Part shown: positions 1-7,858 of the stretch, one piece after another
Layout of the letters: each line of letters opens with the position of its first letter
Numbering within the stretch: position 1 is the stretch's first letter
From: an uncultured Elusimicrobiales bacterium
Lineage (GTDB): Bacteria; Elusimicrobiota; Elusimicrobia; Elusimicrobiales; Elusimicrobiaceae
Direction of reading: 5' to 3'
Assembly (NCBI GenBank): GCA_944326765.1
Contig: CALVFE010000013.1
Location: 1 to 38,496 of the forward strand
Length of the DNA: 38,496 nucleotides
Program-made: the position numbers and the translations under genes
The notes under the pieces: generated by a model
What the model was told of the DNA's origin: nothing
Seen by the model: the letters and a program-made list of their open reading frames with translations, nothing else
The model's database searches: none

Positions 1-9
1 CCTCTAGCG

Positions 10-38
10 TTGATTTGTTGGCAGTAAATTATTAAACT
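10..38 (+). promoter_or_regulatory. Candidate promoter of the first pilin gene
   Basis: A TTGATT hexamer (10-15) and a TAAACT hexamer (33-38) are 17 bases apart. Each matches the sigma-70 consensus at 4 of 6 positions. This would give a leader of about 35 bases carrying the ribosome binding site of the pilin gene. The match is weak and the region is AT-rich, so it may be chance. Confidence 0.35.
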
Positions 39-77
39 GTAAATAAGCCTTTAAATCAACGCGCTGAGGGGTTTTTT

Positions 78-560
78 ATGAAAAAAGGTTTTACATTGAT
101 AGAGTTATTGGTCGTAGTTTTGATTATTGGGATATTGGCGGCGGTAGCGTTGCCGCAGTATCAAAAAGCCGTATTAAAAGCGAGGTTTGTTCGTGCTATG
201 ACGGCGGGAGATGCTTTGTATAAGGCATCGGAGTTATATTATACCGCCAATGGGGTATGGCCTACGCGACTCGATGAACTGGATATCACGCTTCCCGGTG
301 AACAAACTGCAGACAATATAGTAGAGGGGGAAGGATATGAGTGTACCCTGGCGAATTACCAGGAAAACATCGGCAATGCATCTCCTTCCATTATATGTTA
401 CATATCCAATACGAAGATTGCTTTTCGACGGTTTTTTAGCGCAACAGGGAAGCGTTTTTGTTATGCATTAATTTCTTCACAAGAAGGAAATGAATTTTGT
501 AAAACAATGGGAACCTATTTTTCTAAGAACGACAGCTATAATCTGTATGAAATAAAATAA
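78..560 (+). CDS. Type IV prepilin-like protein (PilE/PulG family)
   Basis: Major-pilin or pseudopilin-type subunit, 160 residues. The sequence shows a very short leader (MKKG) followed by the classical prepilin segment FTLIELLVVVLIIGILAAVA. The prepilin peptidase site is therefore G4|F5, and the conserved Glu is the fifth residue of the mature protein. The hydrophobic N-terminal helix runs to about residue 30, followed by a globular domain with four cysteines (about residues 88, 109, 128 and 139) that could form disulfides. Processing by PilD and assembly into a pilus or type II-secretion-like pseudopilus is known for the family. The ATG has a good ribosome binding site, GAGGGG at 66-71. The gene stands alone, closed by a strong terminator, with no assembly genes nearby. 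A second pilin with nearly the same N-terminus lies at 21944-22456. The exact role (major pilin, minor pilin or pseudopilin) cannot be told. Confidence 0.85.
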   Translation: MKKGFTLIELLVVVLIIGILAAVALPQYQKAVLKARFVRAMTAGDALYKASELYYTANGVWPTRLDELDITLPGEQTADNIVEGEGYECTLANYQENIGNASPSIICYISNTKIAFRRFFSATGKRFCYALISSQEGNEFCKTMGTYFSKNDSYNLYEIK

Positions 561-574
561 GCGTGTATTGTAGT

Positions 575-608
575 AAAAAAGCCCCGCTTTAAAAAGCGGG
601 GCTTTTTT
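575..608. terminator. Bidirectional terminator between pilin and hydrogenase-like gene
   Basis: A long perfect hairpin, with arms at about 575-590 and 593-608 around a GCCCCGC core, is flanked by an A-run on the left and a T-run on the right. It can therefore terminate transcription on both strands, serving the pilin gene (plus) and the convergent gene ending at 624 (minus). Confidence 0.9.
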
Positions 609-623
609 ATAGCAAGAGATTTC

Positions 624-2090
624 CTATTTGTTTTCTTTTTTCTCGTCTAAAGCGCAAGGCACTTTGGGGCTTTGGGCGACGAGGTCTTTGATGGGTTTGA
701 TTACCGCCGCTTGTTTTTTAAGCGTGCACGGCCCGCCAATGCAGCCGCCTTTGCAGCTCATAACTTCCAAAAGCTGAAAGTCGCCCGCGCCTTTGGCATA
801 AGCATTTAATACCATCATCGTTTTCTTATCCAACCCATTCACGGCCATTTTCTTAAAAGTCCGTTTGCCGGCAATCGCGTTTTCCACCGCTTGAGCGACT
901 CCGCCCGTTACGCCGTAGTAGCGTGCTTCACCGGAAATTTTGGGATCCAACGGAGTGTCTTCGCACTCGGCCGGGTTGATCCCTTTGGCTTCCAGCATGG
1001 CGCCCAGTTCTTCATAAGTCATTACGAAATCGATGTTGGGGTCTTCCATGCCTTCCACGCGTTTGGAAACGCACGGGCCGACAAACACGGTTACAAAGCC
1101 GTTTTTCTTTTCGATTTCGGCAGTATAACCGGCCGGCGTTTTGGTGTGGGAAACAAATTCTTTTAAAGCCGGCAGATGTTTCTTGACGGCTTGGATCCAC
1201 GCTGCACAGCAGGAAGTGGTCATAAACCGGGCGCCGTTTTCCAAACGTTCCACCAGTTCGCGGGCTTCGTTGGCGGTGGTGATATCCGCCCCTTCGGCGA
1301 CTTCGGTTACTTTGTCAAAACCGGCTTTTTTAATGGCGGTCATAAGCTGCGGCAAGGTGCAATCAAATTGCCCGACAATAGAAGGGGCAATCATCGCGCA
1401 GACTTTGTTGTGGCTTTGCATCTGGCTCAAGATGTCAATCAGTTGGCTGCGTTCCATAATCGCGCCGAACGGGCAGGCGTCCATACAATGCCCGCAGGAG
1501 ATGCACTTGTCAAAATCAATTTCGGCGAATCCGTTTTCGCCTTTATGGATTGCGTCCACCGGGCAGGATTGTTCGCATGGTACGGGAACATAAGTGATGG
1601 CGTTGTACGGGCAGACGGCTTTGCACTGGCCGCAGTTTTTGCACTTGTCGGGGTCAATGTGGGAGCGCCCGTCGGAAAAAGAGATCGCACCGAATTTGCA
1701 CGCCTGTTGGCACGGGCGGGCCAGACAACCTTGGCAGGCTTCTGTTACGATATGACGCGCCTTGACGCAGCCTTTGCAGGCGATATCCATAACGGTCAGC
1801 GGTACTTCCGGCACGGCTTTGCGCAGGAGAGCCTGTTTGGCGTAATCGTTCAGAGAGGTCGCTTCGTCATCTTTTTCCACGCTGCAGCCCATGGCGGCCA
1901 AAGTCCGCGCACGGAAAACAGCCCGTTCTTTGTAAATACAGCAACGTACCGCGGATTTGGAATCCGGGGGAATAACTTCAAAAGGGATACGGTACGCGTT
2001 TTTTTCCAGGTTGCCCTTATCAAAAGCTTCTACAACTCTTTTGAGAGCTTCGCGTTTAAAATATACGGCTTTATTGTCTGATGTGTTCAT
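624..2090 (-). CDS. [FeFe] hydrogenase-family iron-sulfur protein with four ferredoxin-like motifs
   Basis: Protein of 488 residues with an N-terminal iron-sulfur part and a C-terminal H-cluster domain. Cysteine-rich motifs at about residues 104-215 include CKNCGQCKAVCP and CISCGHCMDACP, so several [4Fe-4S] clusters are expected. The three H-cluster loops are recognisable but not canonical: TSCCAAW near residue 292 (usual TSCCPxW), GPCVSKRVE near 337 (usual MPCxxKxxE) and EVMSCKGGCIGGPC near 440-452. All four cysteines expected to hold the H-cluster are present. This resembles the less-studied monomeric branches of the family (often called group B) more than the classical clostridial enzyme. 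The likely role is ferredoxin-linked H2 production or H2 sensing. No HydE, HydF or HydG maturase is in the window. The start is an ATG with a weak AGG (TAGGTAATTATG). It is transcribed alone. Confidence 0.8.
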   Translation of the reverse strand: MNTSDNKAVYFKREALKRVVEAFDKGNLEKNAYRIPFEVIPPDSKSAVRCCIYKERAVFRARTLAAMGCSVEKDDEATSLNDYAKQALLRKAVPEVPLTVMDIACKGCVKARHIVTEACQGCLARPCQQACKFGAISFSDGRSHIDPDKCKNCGQCKAVCPYNAITYVPVPCEQSCPVDAIHKGENGFAEIDFDKCISCGHCMDACPFGAIMERSQLIDILSQMQSHNKVCAMIAPSIVGQFDCTLPQLMTAIKKAGFDKVTEVAEGADITTANEARELVERLENGARFMTTSCCAAWIQAVKKHLPALKEFVSHTKTPAGYTAEIEKKNGFVTVFVGPCVSKRVEGMEDPNIDFVMTYEELGAMLEAKGINPAECEDTPLDPKISGEARYYGVTGGVAQAVENAIAGKRTFKKMAVNGLDKKTMMVLNAYAKGAGDFQLLEVMSCKGGCIGGPCTLKKQAAVIKPIKDLVAQSPKVPCALDEKKENK

Positions 2091-2100
2091 AATTACCTAT

Positions 2101-2109
2101 ATTTTACCA
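2101..2109 (-). promoter_or_regulatory. Extended -10 element of the hydrogenase-like gene
   Basis: Read on the minus strand, TGGTAAAAT is an extended -10 (TGn plus TAAAAT) ending 10 bases before the ATG at 2090. No -35 match is visible 17 bases upstream. The predicted mRNA leader would be only about 3-4 bases. The identical nine bases occur before the citrate-synthase-like gene at 29792-29800. Confidence 0.45.
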
Positions 2110-2149
2110 TATTTACAAGCCCCTTCCGGCAAGTGCAGCGCGCGATGTT

Positions 2150-2896
2150 TTAAGCAATTTCCAAGCGCGCCAAGAGCGGGTTATGATCCGATCCGCGGGT
2201 AGTGCGAATGCCGCTGGCCAAGACGTTTAATCCGCGTATAAATAAATAATCTACCGGCTGCCCTAAGTACAGGGTGCGTGCGTCCGGTTCGAAGGTTACT
2301 TCCGTAAGGCCTGCCGTTTTGGCCATACTGCAAAGCAGCCGCCGGCGTTTTGCGTTCCAGGCGTTAAAGTCGCCGCCTAACAGTATGGGGCCGTTATAAT
2401 CCAGCAGCAATTCCATCGCTCCGCGCAGATTATGTTCAAAAGCTTTTATTCCCGTAAAATTAATGGCATGTATATTGACGACTAAAAGCGCCCGTTTGGC
2501 GTTCTGAACCGGCACCAGGGTAGCCAGGGTCATTTTGGGGATACGGAAGAGAGGTTCTTTTTCCACTGCGGCAAAAGAAACTTGCATCGGTTTTGCCGTA
2601 CAGCCGGTGGCGACTCCAACGGGGTCATCTCCTCTTAACGAAAAGAAACTAATGGCTCCGTTCCAATGATAACCGGCTTTTTCCATAATGGTTTTAACTG
2701 TGGGAGAACGATGTACTTCCTGCGCCAGAAACAAGTCCGCGGCCGAAGCTATTTTCGTAAATTCTTCCGCCCAGGTTTTTTGTTTGCTTTTTTGCCAATT
2801 CCACACACATACGGTAAACCGCCGCGGCAGCGCGGGTTGGACGGCAGAGCCGTGTTCGATTAATATATTATTCGGGAGAGGTTTTTTATATAGCAT
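2150..2896 (-). CDS. Endonuclease/exonuclease/phosphatase-fold hydrolase
   Basis: Protein of 248 residues of the EEP (DNase I-like) superfamily, metal-dependent phosphodiesterases acting on DNA, inositol phosphates or lipids. Recognisable motifs in order are the QEVHRS segment near residue 59 (metal-binding Glu), NIHAINF in the middle, GGDFNAW near 176 (catalytic Asp and Asn), PVDYLFIRG near 214 and RGSDHNPLL near 234 (the catalytic Asp-His pair). There is no clear signal peptide or membrane segment. The ATG lies one base after the stop of the upstream cardiolipin synthase, so the two are surely co-transcribed and probably translationally coupled. This pairing hints at a role in phospholipid or envelope metabolism, but EEP proteins next to PLD-type synthases are not specific enough to name a substrate. 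Confidence 0.75.
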   Translation of the reverse strand: MLYKKPLPNNILIEHGSAVQPALPRRFTVCVWNWQKSKQKTWAEEFTKIASAADLFLAQEVHRSPTVKTIMEKAGYHWNGAISFFSLRGDDPVGVATGCTAKPMQVSFAAVEKEPLFRIPKMTLATLVPVQNAKRALLVVNIHAINFTGIKAFEHNLRGAMELLLDYNGPILLGGDFNAWNAKRRRLLCSMAKTAGLTEVTFEPDARTLYLGQPVDYLFIRGLNVLASGIRTTRGSDHNPLLARLEIA

Positions 2897-2897
2897 A

Positions 2898-4328
2898 TTA
2901 ATAGTAAGGCGTCAGCAGGCGGAATGTATTGTCCACCAGCGTGCGCAGCAGCGAAGGGGGCAGCTTTTTTTCCAAATGTGCGTTTGCTTTTTTGTGCGAA
3001 ATGATTTTATCTATTTCCGCCGCCAGCTGTTTATCCAAACATTCCATATTGCATTCGAAGTTTAATTTAAAACTTCGTACGTCCCAGTTGGCCGACCCGA
3101 CAAAAAGCCAAGCATCGTCCACCAACATAATTTTGCTGTGGTCAAAGGGCGGTTGGGTGCGGTAGATTTTTACGCCTTTTTGAAGCAGCCGCGCAAAATT
3201 GGAACGCATGGCGTTGTCCATGGCGAAGATATTGCTTTTAGACGGGAGAATGATTTCTATATCAATTCCCCGCATGGCGGCTACTTCCAACGCGGTTAAG
3301 ATGTTGTTTTCCGGCAAGAAGTATGGGGTTACGATTTTGACGTTTTTTTGGGCGCAGGAAAGCGCGCCCAGCGCCATGAGTTCTATTTTGCCGTAGTCGG
3401 CGTCCGGCCCGTCCGGAATAATGCGTGCCGGCATGGTTCCCGGCAGCGGCCCGGACGCATGGAAAGAGGCGGGGATAAAATGTTTTTTCCCGGAAAAAAT
3501 CCAATCTTCTTCAAACACGCGCGACATTTGATCCACCACCGGACCTTCTACTTTAAACGTAATGTCTATGATGGGTTCTTTCGGATTGGTTTTTACCAAA
3601 TTTCCGGCGGCCACGTTCATGCCTCCAAAAAAGGCGGTGCGGCCGTCCACAATTAAAATTTTGCGGTGGTTGCGTAAATTGACAAACGGCAAATTGATGG
3701 GCTTTTTGGAAGGAAGAAAGACGGAAAATTCCACCCCCGGTAGGTGTTTTAATTTGGCGGCAATGGTGGGTTTGGAATAATTGATGCCTACGCCATCGAC
3801 TAATACTTTTACGCGGGCGCCGTTTTTGACCGCTTGTTGAAAAGCTTCTACAAACAATTGGCCGGCGCGGTCATTATCAAAGATATAGCTTTGCATCAGC
3901 ACTTCTTTTTGGGCGGAAGCAATAAGGCGGCACATTTCGGGATAAGCCGTATCTCCGTTTACAAAAGCCTGTGCGCGGTTGCCCAGTGCAAAACGTTGGG
4001 GGTGCACTTTGTATCCCAGCCGCAGCAGTTGTAAAAACGGCTGGGGAATCTCTTTTTCAATTTCTTCTTCGGTTTTTCCGGTAACGGTAAAAATGTCCGG
4101 CCCTTTGTTGCGCAGCGACAAGGCCTTGCGGCGGATTCGGTTGATGCCAAAAACGATATAGATAATACAGCCAATTAAGGGCGTAAACCATACCAAGCCT
4201 ATCCAGCCGAAAGAACTTTTTACGTCGTCTTTGCGGCAGATGATATGCCCGGTTACGAGGATCTGCAAAATCAGATATAGTAAGCCGGCGATTCCAAAAG
4301 AAGAAAGCGAAACGGGATCCATATACAT
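2898..4328 (-). CDS. cls: Cardiolipin synthase (phospholipase D superfamily)
   Basis: Membrane enzyme of 476 residues that joins two phosphatidylglycerol molecules into cardiolipin and glycerol. The two HKD motifs of the phospholipase D superfamily are clear: HRKILIVDG followed by GGMN near residue 222, and HSKIMLVDD followed by GSANWD near residue 398. The N-terminus has two hydrophobic segments (about residues 8-28 and 40-60), as in ClsA-type synthases. Length is typical. It is the first gene of a two-gene unit with the EEP-fold hydrolase downstream. No Shine-Dalgarno precedes the ATG at 4328; instead TATAAT lies exactly six bases upstream, suggesting a leaderless transcript. A second in-frame ATG at 4322 is also possible. 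Confidence 0.88.
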   Translation of the reverse strand: MYMDPVSLSSFGIAGLLYLILQILVTGHIICRKDDVKSSFGWIGLVWFTPLIGCIIYIVFGINRIRRKALSLRNKGPDIFTVTGKTEEEIEKEIPQPFLQLLRLGYKVHPQRFALGNRAQAFVNGDTAYPEMCRLIASAQKEVLMQSYIFDNDRAGQLFVEAFQQAVKNGARVKVLVDGVGINYSKPTIAAKLKHLPGVEFSVFLPSKKPINLPFVNLRNHRKILIVDGRTAFFGGMNVAAGNLVKTNPKEPIIDITFKVEGPVVDQMSRVFEEDWIFSGKKHFIPASFHASGPLPGTMPARIIPDGPDADYGKIELMALGALSCAQKNVKIVTPYFLPENNILTALEVAAMRGIDIEIILPSKSNIFAMDNAMRSNFARLLQKGVKIYRTQPPFDHSKIMLVDDAWLFVGSANWDVRSFKLNFECNMECLDKQLAAEIDKIISHKKANAHLEKKLPPSLLRTLVDNTFRLLTPYY

Positions 4329-4334
4329 ATTCTT

Positions 4335-4340
4335 ATTATA
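4335..4340 (-). promoter_or_regulatory. -10 element six bases before the cardiolipin synthase ATG
   Basis: Minus-strand reading gives TATAAT, AAGAAT, ATG. A perfect -10 hexamer at this distance would start transcription at or next to the A of the start codon. No convincing -35 is seen. Confidence 0.5.
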
Positions 4341-4407
4341 AGAAATCTGCGGTTGCTGATAGGTAAAAAAATATGGTTAGAAAACAGGAAACGGCCGCAC
4401 GCCCGTC

Positions 4408-5268
4408 TTATTGCGGCGTGGGCAGCGGGGTGCCGGCCGGGATATTGCTGGGCGTCAAGGCGGGTAACGGCTTGGCATTTACGGCGCGCGGCATATACAT
4501 TTGGTCTTCCACCGTTCCGCCGGAAACGAGCGCTTTGCGCACCGGGCGGTTGGCGCGTTCCCAGGCTTCCTGGCGTTCTTGGGCGGCTTTCTGTTGGCGG
4601 GCTTGTTCGGCGGCTTTTTGCTGGGCGGATCTGTTTTTGTTGCTTTGGGATAATTTCCCCACAAATTGGTAATAGGCATCATCGCCGACGTAGGTTTGAA
4701 TAAGATCGTCTTCTTCAAACACAAAATAATGAGGCTGTGGGGTTTTGTTATTGATATCGGAATAATTGAGTTTGTAAACCTGATAAGTTTTTCCGGCGGC
4801 GGTATCTGCCAAGTTCATCAGGGTGGTTTGGTTTTCATAGCGGCGCACAAAATCCCGTCGGCTGACCCCTAAATTAACGTTGTATTTTTTGTTTACGGCC
4901 AGTACGTCTTCCACATTGGCCGCACAGGCCAGAAAAGTTTGGGGGTCCTCGGCCTTGAATAAGAATTTGCGATAATCCCCGTCGTCGCTTCCGTAACGCA
5001 CGAAAGCATATTCTTTACCGTCGGCGGCGGAGATGATTTCGTCTTTGGAAGAAACGTTGTCTGCGTGATAGAGCACATAAGTACGGTCTTTGCCGCGGAA
5101 GATTTTAGTAAGTTGTTTTGCGTTTTTATCCCAAAGGGATATCGATTCCCGCGGAGCGCTGGCTTCTCCTTGCATTTCAATGACGATTTCCGGCGCGCCG
5201 GGCTGTGCCTGCAGCAGACTGCTGCCCAGGAATATAGCAAACAAGCAAATCGCCATTCTTATTTTCAT
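4408..5268 (-). CDS. Exported protein of unknown function with Gln/Ala-rich segment and proline-rich tail
   Basis: I do not recognise this family. The 286-residue protein starts with a signal peptide (MKIRMAICLFAIFLGSSLLQAQ; likely cleavage after LQA), so it is expected to cross the inner membrane. The mature part has a domain of about 165 residues rich in aromatic and charged residues. It is followed by a Gln/Ala/Arg-rich stretch (about residues 200-230) likely to form a helix or short coiled coil, and a Pro-rich C-terminus. The ATG at 5268 is preferred because it begins the signal peptide. A longer reading to a TTG at 5304 would overlap cysK and put twelve unrelated residues ahead of it. 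A promoter-like pair ends seven bases before this ATG. Its neighbours (cysK upstream, cls downstream) give no functional clue. Confidence 0.65.
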   Translation of the reverse strand: MKIRMAICLFAIFLGSSLLQAQPGAPEIVIEMQGEASAPRESISLWDKNAKQLTKIFRGKDRTYVLYHADNVSSKDEIISAADGKEYAFVRYGSDDGDYRKFLFKAEDPQTFLACAANVEDVLAVNKKYNVNLGVSRRDFVRRYENQTTLMNLADTAAGKTYQVYKLNYSDINNKTPQPHYFVFEEDDLIQTYVGDDAYYQFVGKLSQSNKNRSAQQKAAEQARQQKAAQERQEAWERANRPVRKALVSGGTVEDQMYMPRAVNAKPLPALTPSNIPAGTPLPTPQ

Positions 5269-5275
5269 ACCTAAT

Positions 5276-5304
5276 ATTGTAATAAGAGAATCGCAATTAT
5301 TCAA
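5276..5304 (-). promoter_or_regulatory. Candidate promoter of the exported unknown protein, overlapping the end of cysK
   Basis: On the minus strand TTGAAT (5304-5299) and TACAAT (5281-5276) are separated by 17 bases. The -10 ends seven bases before the ATG at 5268, so transcription would begin on or beside the start codon. The -35 lies over the last codons of the cysteine synthase gene. Confidence 0.5.
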
Positions 5305-6208
5305 ATAAAGCGGTACTTAAATAACGCTCTCCGCCGTCCGGCAAAACCGCAACAATATTTTTGCCGGCATTGTGCGGCCGTCGGGCTACTTGCAAAGCCG
5401 CCCATAACGCCGCTCCGCCGGAAATGCCGGGCAAAATCCCTTGTGCGGCTGCCAGCCGGCGCGCGGTTTGGTAGGCGTCGGGGGCGGAAACGGGTATGAT
5501 TTCATCTAAGAGAGCGCGGTCTAAAACGGCGGGAATAAAATTGGCGCCTATTCCCTGAAGGGCGTGCGGCCCGGCTTTGCCGCCGGATAAAAGAGGGGAG
5601 TCTGCCGGTTCCACCGCGATGATTTTTAGATTTGGATTTTGTTTTTTCAGATACCGTCCGGCGCCGGTAATGGTGCCGCCGGTTCCCACCCCGGCTACCA
5701 GAAAATCCACCTGACCGTTTAGATCTTTCCAAATTTCGGGGCCGGTCGTTTTTTCGTGCGCCAAGGCATTATTGGGATTATCAAATTGACCGGGCATAAA
5801 GGAACCGGGGGTATCGTGCAGCACTTGCAAAGCGGCCTCGATGGATCCTTTCATGCCTTGTTCCCGGGGGGTTAATAGCAGGTGCGCTCCTAAGGCTTTT
5901 AACAGCTTGATCCGTTCGGCGCTCATGTTTTCGGGCATGGTCAAGATCAGCTTATACCCGCGCGCCGCCGCTAAAAAAGCCAAGGCAATTCCCGTATTGC
6001 CGCTGGTGGGTTCCACGAGGGTTGCGCCGGGAGAGAGAAGCCCTTCCTGCTCTGCGGCGTTTAACATAAAAAGGGCGGCGCGGTCTTTAATGCTAAAAGG
6101 ATTAAACATTTCCAGTTTCGCCCAAACTTTTCCCGGCCCCGAATTTAGCCGGGTAATTTGTGCCAGCGGTGTATGACCGATGGCCTGTTCTAATGAATTT
6201 ATTTTCAT
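5297..6208 (-). CDS. cysK: Cysteine synthase (O-acetylserine sulfhydrylase)
   Basis: PLP enzyme of 303 residues that makes cysteine from O-acetylserine and sulfide in the cytoplasm. The PLP lysine is in NPFSIKDRAA (about residue 41). The substrate loop PTSGNTG is near residue 68, the phosphate loop GVGTGGTITG near 173, and the C-terminal PDGGERYLST is conserved. One variation is seen: the usual GISSGA loop reads GISGGA, which replaces a serine that contacts the PLP ring region. Length is normal. No serine acetyltransferase gene is adjacent. The start codon follows a modest GGGGA ribosome binding site, and a good sigma-70 promoter lies just upstream. CysM-type specificity cannot be excluded from sequence alone. 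Confidence 0.88.
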   Translation of the reverse strand: MKINSLEQAIGHTPLAQITRLNSGPGKVWAKLEMFNPFSIKDRAALFMLNAAEQEGLLSPGATLVEPTSGNTGIALAFLAAARGYKLILTMPENMSAERIKLLKALGAHLLLTPREQGMKGSIEAALQVLHDTPGSFMPGQFDNPNNALAHEKTTGPEIWKDLNGQVDFLVAGVGTGGTITGAGRYLKKQNPNLKIIAVEPADSPLLSGGKAGPHALQGIGANFIPAVLDRALLDEIIPVSAPDAYQTARRLAAAQGILPGISGGAALWAALQVARRPHNAGKNIVAVLPDGGERYLSTALFE

Positions 6209-6228
6209 GCTGTCCCCGTCTTTTTTCT

Positions 6229-6257
6229 ATTATATGCGTTTAGGAACAGTTTGCCAA
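6229..6257 (-). promoter_or_regulatory. Promoter of cysK
   Basis: On the minus strand TTGGCA (6257-6252, 5 of 6 consensus positions) is followed after 17 bases by a perfect TATAAT (6234-6229). The leader would be about 15-20 bases. Confidence 0.7.
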
Positions 6258-6358
6258 CCGTTTTAAATAATTAAAAAATAACCTGTCTGTTAAAAAAAAT
6301 TTTATACAATGCAAGGGAATGCTGTTTAGGTATTATTAAAAAAGAGGGGATTCTATCC

Positions 6359-7849
6359 ATGTATAAAAAAATATTTCATTCGGCCGCTTTGTTTGCGTTG
6401 GCGCTGGCGGTCATATCTGTATGCGGCTGCAAAAAAGCGGAAAATTCGGGTTCGATGCCGCTTCCCGTAGTCAGCGCGATTACGGTGGTTCAGAAAGATC
6501 TGCCTTGGAATATAGAGTATCCGGCGCAGGTGGCCGGATCGTTGGAAATTCAGATTCGGGCGCAGGTGGGCGGTATTTTGCAGGCCCGTTTGTATAACGA
6601 AGGAGAATATGTAACCGAAGGAACGCAGTTATTCCAAATAGACGATAAGGAATATAAAGTGGCCTTGGATAAGGCGAAAGGTTCTTTGGCGCAGGCGGAG
6701 GCGGAAGAACGCCGTACCCAGCGCACTTATGCGCGTATGAAACGCCTTCGCGCGGACAATGCCGTCAGCCAACAGGATTATGACAATGCCCTTTCCGCCT
6801 ACGAAACCGCTCAAGCCAATGTAAAAGTGGCGAAAGCTGGTGTGAGTGATGCGGAAATCAATTTAGGCTATACCAAGGTTACGGCGCCCATTTCCGGTAT
6901 TGCGGGCAAGGAAGCGCAATCGGTAGGGAGCTTGATTTCCCCGGCCGGCGAATCCGGCTTTTTGACGACGATGGTGCAAATCAATCCGCTGTATGTGAAC
7001 TTTTCCATGCCCAGCCGCCAGTTTGAAAAATTGTCTGCCGGTTTTATTTCGGGGCAGATTTCCATTGGAACGGAAGAACAGCAGGATAAATTGGCGGCTG
7101 AACAATACCGCCGCACCGCCGCCGCGGACGCGCCTCTTTATGTGGAAGTGCTGTTAAATAACGGGAAAATCTATCCCGAAAAAGGCAAAATCATTTTCTT
7201 TGACAGCACCGAAAACACGCAGACTTCCAGTTTGGCCATGAAGGCCGAATTTGCCAACCCCAAAAACTCCCGCGCGCTGATGCCCGGTCAGTTTGTGCGG
7301 GTACGCCTGGTAGGCGCCACTTATAAAAATGCGATTTTGATTCCTTCTTCCGCCGTACTTAATACGGCGCAAGGAATGCTGGCGTATGTAATTGACGCCA
7401 ACGATACTATTGTTTCTCGTCCGATTCAAGCCCAGCTGCAGGAAGACATGTATATTGTTACCGACGGTTTAAAAGCCGGAGACCGCATTGTCAGCGAAGG
7501 GCTTATTAAAGTGCGGCCTGGTCAAACGGTAAAGGTACAAATGAAGCCTTTTAACGCGGAAGAACCCGCTGCCCCGCAAGAACAAGCCCTTTCCCAAGAC
7601 GGCCGCAGTACCGCTTTATTGGAAGAAGAAATAGAAGAAGACGAAGCTCCGGACACGCAGGCTTTGCCGTCTGCCGAGGAGGCCGGTGTTCCGGCGAACG
7701 CGGCTGCCGTTCAAGCCCAATCGCAAGCCCCAGCGGCTTCGGCCGTCCCGGTTCAGACGCCTGCCGATTCGGCCGCGGCTCCGGCGGCAGCTTCAGCCGC
7801 GGTGCAAGAAGCTCCGGCGGCGGATGCGGTTTCCGCAACAGGGAAATAA
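6359..7849 (+). CDS. RND efflux periplasmic adaptor lipoprotein (AcrA/MexA family) with long Ala/Pro-rich tail
   Basis: Membrane fusion protein of 496 residues that links the inner-membrane RND pump to the outer-membrane channel. It begins with a lipoprotein signal peptide; the lipidated cysteine is probably Cys24 (VCGC). The family layout follows: a lipoyl half-motif near 65 (IRAQVGGILQARLYNEGEYV), a coiled-coil hairpin (about 105-165), the second lipoyl half (VTAPISGIAG) and the beta-barrel part ending near residue 395. The last ~96 residues are an acidic then Ala/Pro/Gln-rich low-complexity extension absent from AcrA (about 400 residues), perhaps a disordered periplasmic tether. AGAGGGGA at 6343-6350 sets the start. 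The pump gene follows nine bases after the stop. No regulator gene is adjacent, and the drug range cannot be predicted. Confidence 0.9.
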   Translation: MYKKIFHSAALFALALAVISVCGCKKAENSGSMPLPVVSAITVVQKDLPWNIEYPAQVAGSLEIQIRAQVGGILQARLYNEGEYVTEGTQLFQIDDKEYKVALDKAKGSLAQAEAEERRTQRTYARMKRLRADNAVSQQDYDNALSAYETAQANVKVAKAGVSDAEINLGYTKVTAPISGIAGKEAQSVGSLISPAGESGFLTTMVQINPLYVNFSMPSRQFEKLSAGFISGQISIGTEEQQDKLAAEQYRRTAAADAPLYVEVLLNNGKIYPEKGKIIFFDSTENTQTSSLAMKAEFANPKNSRALMPGQFVRVRLVGATYKNAILIPSSAVLNTAQGMLAYVIDANDTIVSRPIQAQLQEDMYIVTDGLKAGDRIVSEGLIKVRPGQTVKVQMKPFNAEEPAAPQEQALSQDGRSTALLEEEIEEDEAPDTQALPSAEEAGVPANAAAVQAQSQAPAASAVPVQTPADSAAAPAAASAAVQEAPAADAVSATGK

Positions 7850-7858
7850 GGAGAGGGT

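Noticed and set aside
1176-2081. Open frame of 301 codons on the plus strand across the hydrogenase-like gene
   Set aside because: It is a shadow of the real gene, whose cysteine motifs are unmistakable on the other strand; its own sequence resembles no family.
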